This document shows, in pieces, positions 1-8,049 of a DNA stretch of 20,189 nt. The position numbers and the translations under genes were made by a program. Origin of the DNA: Chara braunii (taxonomy: Eukaryota > Streptophyta > Charophyceae > Charales > Characeae); assembly GCA_003427395.1 (NCBI GenBank), contig BFEA01000019.1, positions 5,870,525-5,890,713 of the forward strand, given 5' to 3'. Positions within the stretch are counted from its first letter, which is position 1, and each line of letters starts with the position of its first letter. The notes under the pieces are model-generated. The model did not search any database and was not told where the DNA came from. It saw nothing but the letters and a program-made list of their open reading frames with translations.

Positions 1-301
1 GATTGGTTACATGACCAACCTGTTCACCCCAAAAGTCAGAGTATGCAGGAAAGGTGCCAACCCAACCCAGTTATAACTTGTAAGTTACAACTGAATTTAT
101 AGGTGATAGATTCCTGAAGTTTAATTATTTAAAAAAAAAAGAAAAAGAACTCGTACAATGTCTGGCTGGACGTAGCAGCCTGTTAGTCGGTCGGTCGATT
201 GCTTACATGACCAACCGGTTCACCCCAAAAGTCAGAGTATGCAGGAAAGGTGCCAACCCAACCCAGTTATAACTGAATTTATAGGTGATAGATTCCTGAA
301 G
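1..301. repeat. Direct duplication, about 105-119 bp units
   Basis: Positions 1-119 and 197-301 are near-identical direct copies. They share the stretch from 'acatgaccaacc' to 'gatagattcctgaag' and differ by two substitutions and a 14-bp insertion in the first copy (around 79-92). The spacer at 120-196 is A-rich at its left end and holds a short 'gtcg' run. No coding signal is seen. Confidence 0.85.
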
Positions 302-402
302 CTTACATCTGCATGGTATGTTTGGGAATGAGGCATAGGAACCTCAAAAGGGGTGATTTCATGGGTTGGCCCGCCACATCGCTGCTAAATGAAGTGGGGG
401 CA

Positions 403-572
403 GATCTGTCTATTGGTTGAGAACCATGAGACAATAAATGGTTGTAGAACTAAGCTGTACAGTGTCCGTCAAGACAGTTGCGCATCACTTGGGCGGCATA
501 TATCTGTCTATTTCTTAAGAACTGTGAGACAGAAATCGTATGACTAAGCTGTACAGTGTCCAGTCACTTACA
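403..572. repeat. Diverged direct repeat, about 65 bp units
   Basis: Two diverged copies of a segment beginning 'ATCTGTCTATT' (403 and about 501) both end in 'CTAAGCTGTACAGTGTCC'. Similarity is clear at both ends and weaker in the middle. No gene or promoter is recognised in 302-640. Confidence 0.6.
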
Positions 573-640
573 AATAACTTAAGTCTCCAAGTGCTGCCAG
601 ATTGACATCACACAGCGAAAGAAACAGCTAAAAGATCTGT

Positions 641-1039
641 GAAATGAAGGGGAAAAAAAAAACGCCATCACTCCAGGTCCGTTACTTGCAGACCAGTCGA
701 CGTGAAGATGCGATGCCTCCTGTACAGTCTCACCTCCCTCCCTCTCCCCTCCTCCCCAACCACCATCACCACACCTTCCGCAGCCAACCGTTCACACAGA
801 CCAGCTCGAAGCCGACAACTGCACTCATCTGCCGACATCCGTTAACCATGGCGAGAGGTAGCCATCTTGAAACTGAACTTCTTGTTGAAGTCAACGGTGT
901 TGAAGAACTCAAACCTTGCTGAGCCGCTGAAGTTATCTTTGCTGATGTAAAGTTGTAAATGTTGCTCTTAACCTTGCTGAGGCTATGTCACTAACTCTGT
1001 GTTACAGTTAACTTTGGACTCCCTGGAGTCCATTTTATG
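641..1039. other. No recognised gene; diffuse GTTAACC-like words
   Basis: This stretch holds no ORF that looks coding. From about 880 it contains scattered diverged words such as 'ttgaagtcaac', 'cttaaccttgctgag' and 'gttaactttgg'. These resemble the 15-bp unit of the minisatellite that follows and may be its decayed flank. Confidence 0.5.
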
Positions 1040-1216
1040 AATTTAACCTTGGTGAAGTTAACCTTGGTAAAAGTTAACCTTTGTAAAGTTAACCTTTGTA
1101 AAGTTAACCTTTGTCGTAAAGTCAACCTTGGTAAAGTTAACCTTGGTAAAGTTAACCTTGGTGAAATTAACCTTGGTAAAGTTAACCTTGGTAAAGTTAA
1201 CCTTGGTAAAGTTAAC
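1040..1216. repeat. 15-bp minisatellite, unit GTTAACCTTGGTAAA
   Basis: About eleven units plus a partial one are arrayed head to tail. Units vary between CCTTGGTAAA, CCTTTGTAAA and CCTTGGTGAA; one unit has a 3-bp insertion (TCG) and one a single-base insertion. Because 15 is a multiple of three the array keeps a frame open and reads as repeated VNLGK. That is a by-product of the period and not evidence of a protein. Each unit contains the palindrome GTTAAC. Confidence 0.93.
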
Positions 1217-2039
1217 TGTCTTGCAGTTCACCAATGGACAAAGTCAATTGAATTAGAGTCTGAAGGTAACCTAACAGCTAGACTGGGTTTCGGAAAAGAA
1301 AAGAAAAAAATGAAAAAAAAAAGTAAACTTCAATTCAGCCCCTTGTCAAGCTTAACTGTCTTTGAGTTAAGCATGGTCGGCATTTACTACAAAGGAGTTA
1401 AGTTAACCCATGTTTAATTTTGTTCAAAAGAAAAGTTAGTGAACCACATTTTTTTTACAGTTCGTTGACTCAGAGAGTCAGAGAGAGTCAGTTATCATCA
1501 GGAATATACATATCGTCGGTGCAGATATCTTTCCTTCCCTCATGTAGAACAATGGGAGTCGTTTTTCGCGACAGAGCTAGGGTCCCTTCTTGTCAAGCTT
1601 CTTGCAACCCTCGGCACTCCACTTGGTCCATTTGCAATTTGCGGACATGCAATTGCAGGTGCAGATGAAGAGATGGCTGCATCCTGCAAGGCAACTGGTA
1701 CGTATGACAACAGTACACCCGTTCATACAATCACTCAGTTGACGGTCGATCTGCATGCATGGATCGGCATGGACATTGTCTGCTGGACACAGCTCAGAAT
1801 ATTATGCAGCGCCGAGCTGGGAAGCCTCCTGTGCACCAGAGAGACTAAGTCTTGCAGTCGTATTCATCAGAGGAGTGAGTGGATGGAGGGTTTCCTTGGA
1901 CCATGTGTTCTGTGTGCAACAGACTTGCAGTCATGCTCACAGAGAGCAAGCGAGTGGATACTGGCTTTCCTTGCGACCATTGCCTGAAGCGCACCAAGTC
2001 AAAGACGGCGAAAAGGCCATAGATGAGCTGACGGTGTGA
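1217..2039. other. No recognised gene
   Basis: Several open frames of 80-105 codons cross this stretch on the plus strand, but none shows a recognisable domain, and they overlap one another in different frames. I see no RNA gene or clear repeat here. Confidence 0.5.
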
Positions 2040-2810
2040 TGAACTTCGGGCCCAAGTGGCCGCGGCCCAAGGCCATTGCTCAAGTTGCTGCCGATAGGTA
2101 GAGAAGACTACTTAGTACCAGCTGTTTACCGCGCACCAAGCCAGTGAAGCATGACCGTAGTGTGAGCCAACTGGTCGGCGCATGAACCAAGTTGGTACAT
2201 GTTTGAGGCTCTCGACCGTGCCCAAGGATTTCAAGAGTTGGTTGCAACCCTGTACGGCATGAAGGTGAAAAACACGGAGCCCGTGCGTAGGGGGCCTGAG
2301 CAAAAGGCAAATGAAATGCGACGAAGAAATACTAAGCCTAGGACAGCGGGCACCTTTTGTTGACGCTCTTTAACCCATCGTCATCGTGGCACAAGTGAGA
2401 AAACATCGTCCCAGAGAGAAAGAAGAGACCATCGACCCAGAGCGAAAGAGGGCCCAGAGGCCAAATGGTGTGCCTGGGCAGCGCTGGCAATCCCAACAGA
2501 AGATCCCCATTCCCACCGTATGCACCAGTGTGGGAAACGGGCAAGGAGAAGGAAAATGACTTGGTGATAGAATTTCGTACCGCCTGGGTCCCAATGAGAA
2601 CAGCGGGGAGGGTATCTGAGGTCCCCATACATAAGTCAAGATAGACACAGAAGCATTATGAGCATGCCTCGAGAGACGCCAGGGAGTGGAAGTCGTTACG
2701 GACGTGGCGATGGAGATGCTAACCGGAGCCGTCCGTGGACTAATTGGCGATGCTGAATGACACACATGAGGACCAAGTGCATCCGGAGTCAGCGAGCACA
2801 ATACATCACC
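2040..2810 (+). pseudogene. Degraded coding-like fragments, unidentified
   Basis: The plus strand reads as charged, protein-like sequence that shifts frame repeatedly. One frame near 2195-2350 gives residues such as FEALDRAQGFQELVATLYGM. Another near 2480-2640 gives PFPPYAPVWETGKEKEND followed by VIEFRTAWVP. Stops and frame changes interrupt them, so if this was a gene or a transposable-element ORF it is now broken. No family can be named. The long minus-strand frames over the same bases (2370-2801) look like shadows of this signal. Confidence 0.3.
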
Positions 2811-3093
2811 GTCAACTCACCATCAGTTCGCGCCGACGCTGCTGCGTTGGAGCCTGGGTGAATATAGCTGTGCTCAGTGCATTGGGACTTAGCTTGTAAC
2901 ACCTTCCTTGATCGGAGACCAGCGCTCGCCATTCTCATGAGCTCTGGTCAGACAGCAGGCGGCGGTTCTCTCTGTCGATCCCTCCTTGCAGTTTGCTGAA
3001 GTCAGAGTTGTCTCTGTAAGTGTCTGCTGTGCGAATAAAGTCGATAGACTTACGATTGCCGGCAGAACTGAAAACCCGCCTTCTTTTGTGAGC

Positions 3094-3259
3094 GTGTAAC
3101 CACCAGTACATGGCCCCTGGCAAATAGAGAACCTGTTTTTTTTTAGCCTCTCCTAACATTTAGGAGGCCGAGCGCCGTAGATAAAATGAATCGGCGGTGC
3201 GGGGCGGCCTCTCCGAAAGGGGCCCGCGGCCGATGGCTGGCATGTGCTGGGGCTTTAAA
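3094..3259 (-). mobile_element. MITE-like element, copy 1 (inverted relative to the 17.9-kb copy)
   Basis: The left end reads TGTAACCACCAGTACATGG. The right end, read on the minus strand, begins TTTAAAGCCCCAGCACATGCC and is followed by ATCGGCC and GGGCCCCTTTCGGAG. The minus-strand interior matches the copy at 17865-18022 for roughly 100 bp. There is no ORF of its own. A short poly-T (3136-3144) and the hairpin-like word pair 'gcctctcctaa / ttaggaggc' lie inside. Terminal inverted repeats are imperfect and the target-site duplication is unclear. Confidence 0.7.
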
Positions 3260-3276
3260 GTCAGGGGTTGACATTG

Positions 3277-3543
3277 TCAACCACGTCGTTCCCAAGGTTT
3301 AGGGCCTGTCATATTCCCTCTTGGCCCTCGCCGCGATCCTCGTTTGCCTGGCGTTTGCCCCCCCTTATCGGCCCCGCGCCAGGTCCCTGATGTGCGGAAA
3401 GAACTTCTGCCCCCTTCCATAATATCCCAATCGCTGCTGTCATAGCCAGGATCCTCATGCCAATTGAATCCCTGTTCGCGTAATGCCTTCCGATGCTCGG
3501 CAATTGCATCCTTGTCTGGCACATACCCTGCATCATTCACCAC
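3277..3543 (-). other. Unidentified ORF fragment, 88 codons
   Basis: The minus-strand frame opens with residues MVNDAGYVPDKDAIAEHRK and continues with LREQGFNWHEDPGYDSSDW. This looks more like real protein than its neighbours, being charged with balanced composition. The part after about residue 45 turns into G/R-rich sequence (RGADKGGQTPGKRGSRRG). A possible splice acceptor ('gatgcag') sits just inside the 5' end, so this could be an exon or a piece of a retroelement ORF. No family recognised. An 18-bp tandem duplication of 'cacagagtgttcaccac' lies directly upstream at about 3540-3575. Confidence 0.25.
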
Positions 3544-3575
3544 AGAGTGTTCACCACCACAGAGTGTTCACCACC

Positions 3576-4202
3576 AGAATATACCACATTTTGCAGATGC
3601 CTCAATCCAAAGCAGCAAAAGCCTTAAAAAAAGCGTTGCCCGGACCGAAAGAAGGAGACAAGGAAGGGAGGAAATGAAACAGAAATACTTAGACATGGTC
3701 TGGGCACTTATGAGAGGGACAAAGAAGCACAGAAAATCAGCGATGAGCAACTTGGACGACACTACTTTGGTTGATACTAGTACTTGACACACTAGAAAAC
3801 TGACACCGAGTCACAGACAGAAATTGCTGCATGTCTTGAGCTGTTTGCACTCTGCACTAGAAAGGTTGGACTTTTCTTTGTTGTTATTTCTTGGCCTCGA
3901 GGCAGGGCGAACTGTCCACCCCTGGTAGAGAGATGCCAGCAGTGGCAGAGACAGAGACAGATGATGCTCAGCAGAGCAGGGGAATAGCCAGAAGACGAGG
4001 AGCAAGGTGGAGGAGGATGTCTCCCTGGCTTAATCTTTTCCAGCAGCAACTCTGCTGGTTTTGTTGTCGCCATCCACTGGCTTGGTTCTCACCAAGACAT
4101 GATTTGAATAGGTCTCGAGTTATAATGTTTCCCCAAAAAGAAAGGGGAGCAATGAAAAAGTGTGGCATAAGTGCCTTTTAAGTTTTAACTGCTTGGTTGT
4201 TC
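3576..4202. other. No recognised gene
   Basis: Open frames of 65-107 codons occur on both strands, but none has recognisable domains and they overlap each other. No RNA gene or clear repeat is seen. Confidence 0.45.
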
Positions 4203-4278
4203 TACGCTATTTTATTTATTTATTTATCTCCGTTTTTAAAAGGGAGACAGCCTTGAGATATCATCTCTCATCCACCAG

Positions 4279-4348
4279 CCTAGATCAGCTGGTATGGCAT
4301 GCAAGTGGCATTCAGGAGGTCATGGGTTCAATCCCCGTCCTGGGCAAG
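4279..4348 (+). promoter_or_regulatory. Second tRNA-like pol III module, facing the SINE head
   Basis: On the plus strand, TAGATCAGCTGGT (4281-4293) fits an A box and GGGTTCAATCCCC (4324-4336) fits a B box, about 30 bp apart. It lies inside the minus-strand SINE and points the opposite way, so the two internal promoters converge. It is not an intact tRNA gene: no clean acceptor stem is visible. Confidence 0.7.
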
Positions 4349-4392
4349 CTTGGTGCCGCCCGCCGCCTAGAGATAGGCCGTTGGTCCCCCCG

Positions 4393-4577
4393 AGAGGCAT
4401 TGAGCAGAGACTGCTGATGTTTGTAGGGGGAGGAGACCGGAGGGGAGGGACAGCGACTGACCCATTGAATTGGTCGGGCCCCAGAGAGGCATTGAGCAGA
4501 GACTGCTGATGTTCGTAGGGGGAGTGGACGGGAGGGGAGGCACAGTGACTGGTCCATTGAATTGGTCGGGCTTTCAG
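4393..4577. repeat. 92-bp tandem duplication inside the SINE body
   Basis: Units at 4393-4484 and 4485-4577 both start AGAGGCATTGAGCAGAGACT and both contain 'ccattgaattggtcggg' near their end. They differ at scattered positions, so the duplication is old or was inherited from the source element. Confidence 0.85.
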
Positions 4578-4898
4578 ACTGAGCAGCCCCAGGTAAGTTC
4601 TGAGTCATTTCACTCATCTGAGTAGATCGAGATTTGAACTGAGGTCTGTGTTTCAACAATCCATGGGTGTACCAACTGATAGGCCAGGTGGTTACGCTAT
4701 TTATCGTGTTTCAATGCGAGTTCTTCTCCTTTGTGGTCAGCTATATATTCAATTGTGTGGCCATACCTCTGAAACTCCTAATGCAGGAGAGTAGCAAAGA
4801 AAGAACCTTTACATCCCCTGAACACAATACAGTTGCAAGTTGCAACTTGCAAGACAGCGCAAACTGAGCAAAACCGTAGGGACGGGTAAGAGGGGAAA

Positions 4899-5251
4899 TT
4901 AAAATTCTGGTTGCTGATGTGTGAAGTCACATCTTTTGCATCGGATCGACTCACCAATTCTGTCAGCCCAGTGATATGTTGCATCTTCGCCATATTCTGC
5001 CATTCTGTCCATTTGGCCAGATTGCGATCGAAGCGGCACCGCAGCCATGAAGAGGTTTGAGCCTTCATTCCCTCTTGTAACCGTCCACCAGCCGACGGAA
5101 CCAACTCTTGGCGAGCCAACAACACCTTCCACAACTTGTCCGGCCGAACTTCCATCCATCTTTCCGTAGCCGCAGCTGTCATATAGTTGACGTTCGACCA
5201 CAACTTCGAAGTCAGAGTTCCTTGAGCGAGTCTGCACGAGCACGAAAGCAC
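4899..5251 (-). other. Unidentified coding-like region, two open minus frames
   Basis: Two overlapping minus-strand frames stay open for more than 115 codons. One includes RWMEVRPDKLWKVLLARQEL, then LRCRFDRNLAKWTEWQ and ITGLTELVSRSDAKDVTSH, and has protein-like composition. The other, entered through a possible acceptor at 5233-5232, begins TRSRNSDFEVVVERQ. I recognise no family. It could be a retroelement fragment or an exon. Confidence 0.3.
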
Positions 5252-5307
5252 GACAAATTCTTTGTATCATCAGCGATATACACTAACGACAGAAAATTGC
5301 AAATCAT

Positions 5308-5367
5308 TAAGAAAAAACGAACAAACAAAACAAAAAACAAACAAAACAAAAAACAAAAAACAAAACA
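5308..5367. repeat. A-rich low-complexity tract, (AAACAAA)n type
   Basis: About 60 bp consists almost entirely of A interrupted by single C, with one G. The composition resembles a degenerate poly(A) tail or simple repeat. No partner element is clear. Confidence 0.8.
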
Positions 5368-5567
5368 GAAATTTCATCTAGAGGGATCTAACAATCATGG
5401 AATCATGGTGCCACCTTGAGGTGACTCCTCCGGGTCCTCGCAATCTATCTGACCTCCCAATGGATGAAGTACTACAGCCCTACTAGCACCTCCTGAGGCC
5501 TGGCATCCAGCCTCAACTACACACTGGACCTGTTCCAAAAAAAAAAATCAAAAAAAATCCCGAAGGC

Positions 5568-5660
5568 GTCCTTCGGAACATCCGTTCAAATTGGAATGGT
5601 ACAGAGACCGAAGATTAGCATGGCCCCTGCACAAGGATGACATGCGTAAATCGAGAAAAA
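5568..5660 (+). pseudogene. U6 snRNA retropseudogene
   Basis: The plus strand follows U6 from its 5' stem (GTCCTTCGGAACATCCG), through AAATTGGAATGGTACAGAGA, then AGATTAGCATGGCCCCTGC and ACAAGGATGACATGC, to AAATCGAGAAA. Differences from conserved plant U6 include a 4-base insertion (CCGA) immediately after the ACAGAGA box, which pairs with the 5' splice site, and G/C-to-A/T changes. There is no terminal T-run, and no plant upstream sequence element or TATA box is seen at the usual place. The copy is flanked by AAAAAAATCCCGAAGG (5551-5566) and AAAAAATTCCCGAGGG (5656-5671), which look like a target-site duplication. That pattern fits a retrotransposed, non-functional copy. Confidence 0.88.
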
Positions 5661-5671
5661 ATTCCCGAGGG

Positions 5672-6318
5672 CCGAGCTTCAAGGGTAGTCCCAAGGAAAG
5701 TACCAATGCAGAACCAAATATGGCAAGTTACCCTAGACTAGGAATACCTCAGGTGGGACTCTAAGCAGGTTCAAGCGGCCGGGTACAGCGAAAGCGGTCC
5801 ATGGTGGCCGGGAACTTCCTATCGCTGTCACTACTGAACCAGAGGCTGATCAGGAGGCATTTAAGGAGACCCCCGTAACTCCTCAAGAATTCTTTAACGT
5901 CGCGGACAGGACGACGTGATCAGCTTGGTTCTGCCTGTGCTTTCAGCCCACAACTCAGCCTTTCCAGCCTACTGTGCCACACCGAGCAGCCCGCCGGTCT
6001 GTACCGGTCCTTGGGAGGGTTCGTATCCCCCGGGACAGTCGAGTCGTCAGACACAGATCATCAGCCTTACTTGGTCTGGTAGGGGAGTGGTTCCAACAGG
6101 CCCTCAACACTTAAAGACAGCCTCCGTTTCAGCCTGCAGCTCAGAGTTCGGACCCTCTACACTCTGTGGAAACATGCTAGGATATCAAGGCTGGTATCTA
6201 TGCTCCCCCCTGAGGGGAAGGCGAGGCCTGGGTAAGATGATCCATTCAGATAACCAAACGGCTGAGTTACAATGGACCTTGCAAGTCTGAGTCCAACCTC
6301 TACGACAACCTGGGCGTT
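5672..6318 (+). other. Possible degraded coding sequence, unidentified
   Basis: Plus-strand frames carry protein-like stretches, for example ELPIAVTTEPEADQEAFKET then PVTPQEFFNVADRTT ending in a stop at about 5920, and a P/S-rich frame from 5916 to 6290. They are in different frames and lack a known domain. This may be what is left of a transposable-element ORF. A poly(A) run of 26 follows at 6319-6344. Confidence 0.25.
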
Positions 6319-6344
6319 AAAAAAAAAAAAAAAAAAAAAAAAAA
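6319..6344. repeat. Poly(A) run, 26 bp
   Basis: An uninterrupted A26. It may be the tail of a plus-strand retroposed sequence ending here, but no flanking duplication could be matched. Confidence 0.9.
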
Positions 6345-6459
6345 TCATCCACAGCTTCTACACACCATATCAGGTCATAAGGTGTGAAACTTTGAAGTTT
6401 CATAAGAGCCTGATGGTCTACCTCCCACCCACCAATCACCATAATACCACAGCTAAGGG

Positions 6460-6805
6460 CCTCGCTCCACCACTCACCGCAGGGCCACAGGCACGTTTTG
6501 GTGACTAATGCTGTCCCCCCTCCACCACTCACCATGGCGAGCTTGTCAGAAGTTTTGTTTTGGTGGTGAGTCAGCATGGTGAATCAGCGTGGTGAGTAAA
6601 CGTGGTGAGTCAGCGTGGTGAGTCAGCGTGGAGAGCCTTTTTTTTTTGCCGTTTGCGACGGTGATGTTGTGATGCCTCCTTTCCGACACCCACTAAAAAT
6701 GGCGAGTAAGCTCACTGTCGGGGCCGGTCCTAGCCAGCCCCAGCCTTATCTTGTACCACTTGCCGGTCTGGCGAGTGCTCAATTGAGGTGAGTGGTGGAG
6801 CGAGG
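6460..6805. repeat. Long inverted repeat with 20-bp arms
   Basis: GCCTCGCTCCACCACTCACC at 6460-6479 is perfectly inverted at 6786-6805. The region between also carries 'ccaccactcacc' again at about 6522 and a 13-bp tandem array. It may be a small non-autonomous inverted-repeat element or a decayed foldback. Confidence 0.75.
6564..6632. repeat. 13-bp tandem repeat, unit GGTGAGTCAGCGT
   Basis: Five consecutive units (ggtgagtcagcat, ggtgaatcagcgt, ggtgagtaaacgt, then two of ggtgagtcagcgt). The word GGTGAG and its complement recur across 6460-6852. Confidence 0.85.
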
Positions 6806-6826
6806 CTAGGTTCTCAGCGTAAAATG

Positions 6827-6852
6827 TCCCGTGGTGAGTACTCGCCACGGGA
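6827..6852. repeat. 26-bp near-perfect palindrome
   Basis: TCCCGTGGTGAGT is followed directly by ACTCGCCACGGGA. The two halves are reverse complements with one mismatch. It has no spacer and could extrude as a cruciform. It ends the GGTGAG-rich region. Confidence 0.85.
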
Positions 6853-7222
6853 AATGAGAAATTCAATGCGGTGACTACTGGAGTGTGTTTGCGGCACCCA
6901 TACAGCATCTACATATTTTGTCCATCAAACCAGAGCAGTTGTGCACCAAGCAGAGGGAAACACATTCAGTGTCCTGTTCAGACTGTTTCTTGTAGTCCTT
7001 TCTTTTTTTTCCAAAGAATTTGGACCATTTCTCAGTTTATGTGCGTCATCCTTGAGGCCGATTATTCAAGAGTGCGACCTGGGCTTGCAGGGGCTGTGCT
7101 AATGTAGCGCTCCAATTTCAATGGATGTCCGGAACGATTTTTTTTTTGAAAGCACTCTTGCGAGGCATCTATCCCAGTGGCAATAAGGGAACCACCGGGA
7201 TTGAGGCTTCGGCTGTCGGACT
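6853..7222. other. No recognised gene
   Basis: No coding, RNA or repeat feature could be supported here apart from short T-runs at about 7002 and 7138. Confidence 0.5.
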
Positions 7223-7275
7223 GCTCCATCTATTGGTGGGGAGCGGCACCTGCTGGAAACCGGGTCCAGCATCCC
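7223..7275 (+). repeat. 53-bp conserved dispersed element, copy 1
   Basis: This copy begins GCTCCATCTATTGGTGGGGA and ends CGGGTCCAGCATCCC. It aligns without gaps to copies at 7939, 13149 (inverted) and 14977. The sequence folds on itself (GCTCC with GGGAGC; CTGGA with TCCAG). The following 'GATACAAT' is shared with copy 2 at nearly the same distance. Confidence 0.88.
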
Positions 7276-7341
7276 AAAGATACAATTTTTCGGTGAAATT
7301 TCAGGCTATAACCATTTGTCCTTCAAGTCTAGAGCCCCTGT

Positions 7342-7513
7342 CTCCCACGGGGCTGCTGCTAGTCTCAATCCCATCCCTAGACTCCTTCTTATCATCTGAC
7401 CCTGCGTGCACCTAGAAGTTACCTGTAATTCTTTCTTGTCCTAACACTCCCCCCTAGCATTGCTACTAGACCGTTACTACTCCCACGGGGCTGCTGCTAG
7501 TCTCAATCCCATC
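7342..7513. repeat. 34-bp direct repeat, 138 bp apart
   Basis: The 34-bp word starting CTCCCACGGGGCTGCTGCTA occurs identically at 7342-7375 and 7480-7513. Both copies lie just downstream of the first 53-bp element. No function is evident. Confidence 0.85.
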
Positions 7514-7661
7514 TCTGGCGGCCTCCACGCTGTGAAGGCTGCCTGTGTTCTTTGGCATGTTTAACAAATAACTGCTGAGGACTATACACATGGGCCAATT
7601 CATGCTGGTCCATGTGTCTTTATGCCTACCTCCCACCTACATTACTGCTTTTACTGTTTAG

Positions 7662-7664
<3 letters not shown>

Positions 7665-7748
<84 letters not shown>
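7665..7748. repeat. (TC)n microsatellite, 84 bp
   Basis: A pure dinucleotide tract. Serine-leucine open frames running through it are produced by the repeat and do not encode a protein. Confidence 0.97.
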
Positions 7749-7750
<2 letters not shown>

Positions 7751-7805
7751 AAAACGTCCATGCCAGCAGGGGTTTCACTTAACGAGGTGGTACGGGCATC
7801 CTCCC

Positions 7806-7918
7806 TAAACCACCAGTACCTACCGGGTTCTTAGGCCCGCTCGGAATACAGACCTGCACGGTAGGACGATTTATCCACCGCGTTAACGCCTAAATACGTG
7901 GTAGGTACCGGTGGTTTA
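7806..7918. mobile_element. MITE-like element, copy 2, 113 bp
   Basis: Terminal inverted repeats TAAACCACCAGTACCTACC (7806-7824) and GGTAGGTACCGGTGGTTTA (7900-7918) match with one mismatch. Similarity continues inward to TTAGGC. The interior is short and non-coding. A terminal TA is shared by both ends and could be the target duplication. Confidence 0.82.
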
Positions 7919-7938
7919 AGTGGTTCCTTGCGTTGAAG

Positions 7939-7991
7939 GCTCCCTCTATTGGTGGGGAGCAGCACCTGCTGGAAACTGGGTCCAGCATCCC
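7939..7991 (+). repeat. 53-bp conserved dispersed element, copy 2
   Basis: Same ungapped 53-bp core as copy 1, beginning GCTCCCTCTATTGGTGGGGA and ending CTGGGTCCAGCATCCC, followed by 'atctggatacaat'. It lies 20 bp to the right of the MITE copy at 7806-7918. Confidence 0.88.
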
Positions 7992-8049
7992 ATCTGGATA
8001 CAATGATGACACAATAATAGTCCACGACCCTTGCTTACAGACGGTGAAC

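Larger units (their letters stand above)
4203..4702 (-). mobile_element. Full-length tRNA-derived SINE with target-site duplication
   Basis: On the minus strand the element starts after AAATAGCGTA (4702-4693) with a tRNA-like head. Its A box is TGGCCTATCAGTTGGT (4686-4671) and its B box AGTTCAAATCTCG (4641-4629), spaced as in a tRNA. The body runs leftward and ends in an (AAAT)n tail (about 4230-4213), followed by a second AAATAGCGTA (4212-4203). Head, tail and matching 10-bp duplication are the hallmarks of LINE-mobilised SINE insertion. At about 480 bp it is long for a SINE, because it contains an internal duplication and a second tRNA-like module. Confidence 0.8.

Noticed and set aside
1040-1216. 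CRISPR-like array
   Set aside because: Units are contiguous with no unique spacers, and the context is eukaryotic.
1037-1417. 126-codon ORF with VNLGK repeats, as a possible repeat protein or antifreeze-like protein
   Set aside because: The frame is kept open by the 15-bp period and the sequence outside the array has no coding character.
4279-4348. A functional tRNA gene
   Set aside because: A and B boxes are present but no acceptor stem or clean anticodon arm can be formed, and it lies inside a SINE.
5120-5231. TRSRNSDFEVVVERQ on the minus strand after an AG, as a possible 3' exon of the Ycf45-like gene
   Set aside because: Only a loose resemblance to the charged region after the ATPase core; the alternative frame looks equally coding and nothing links it to the exon at 12786.
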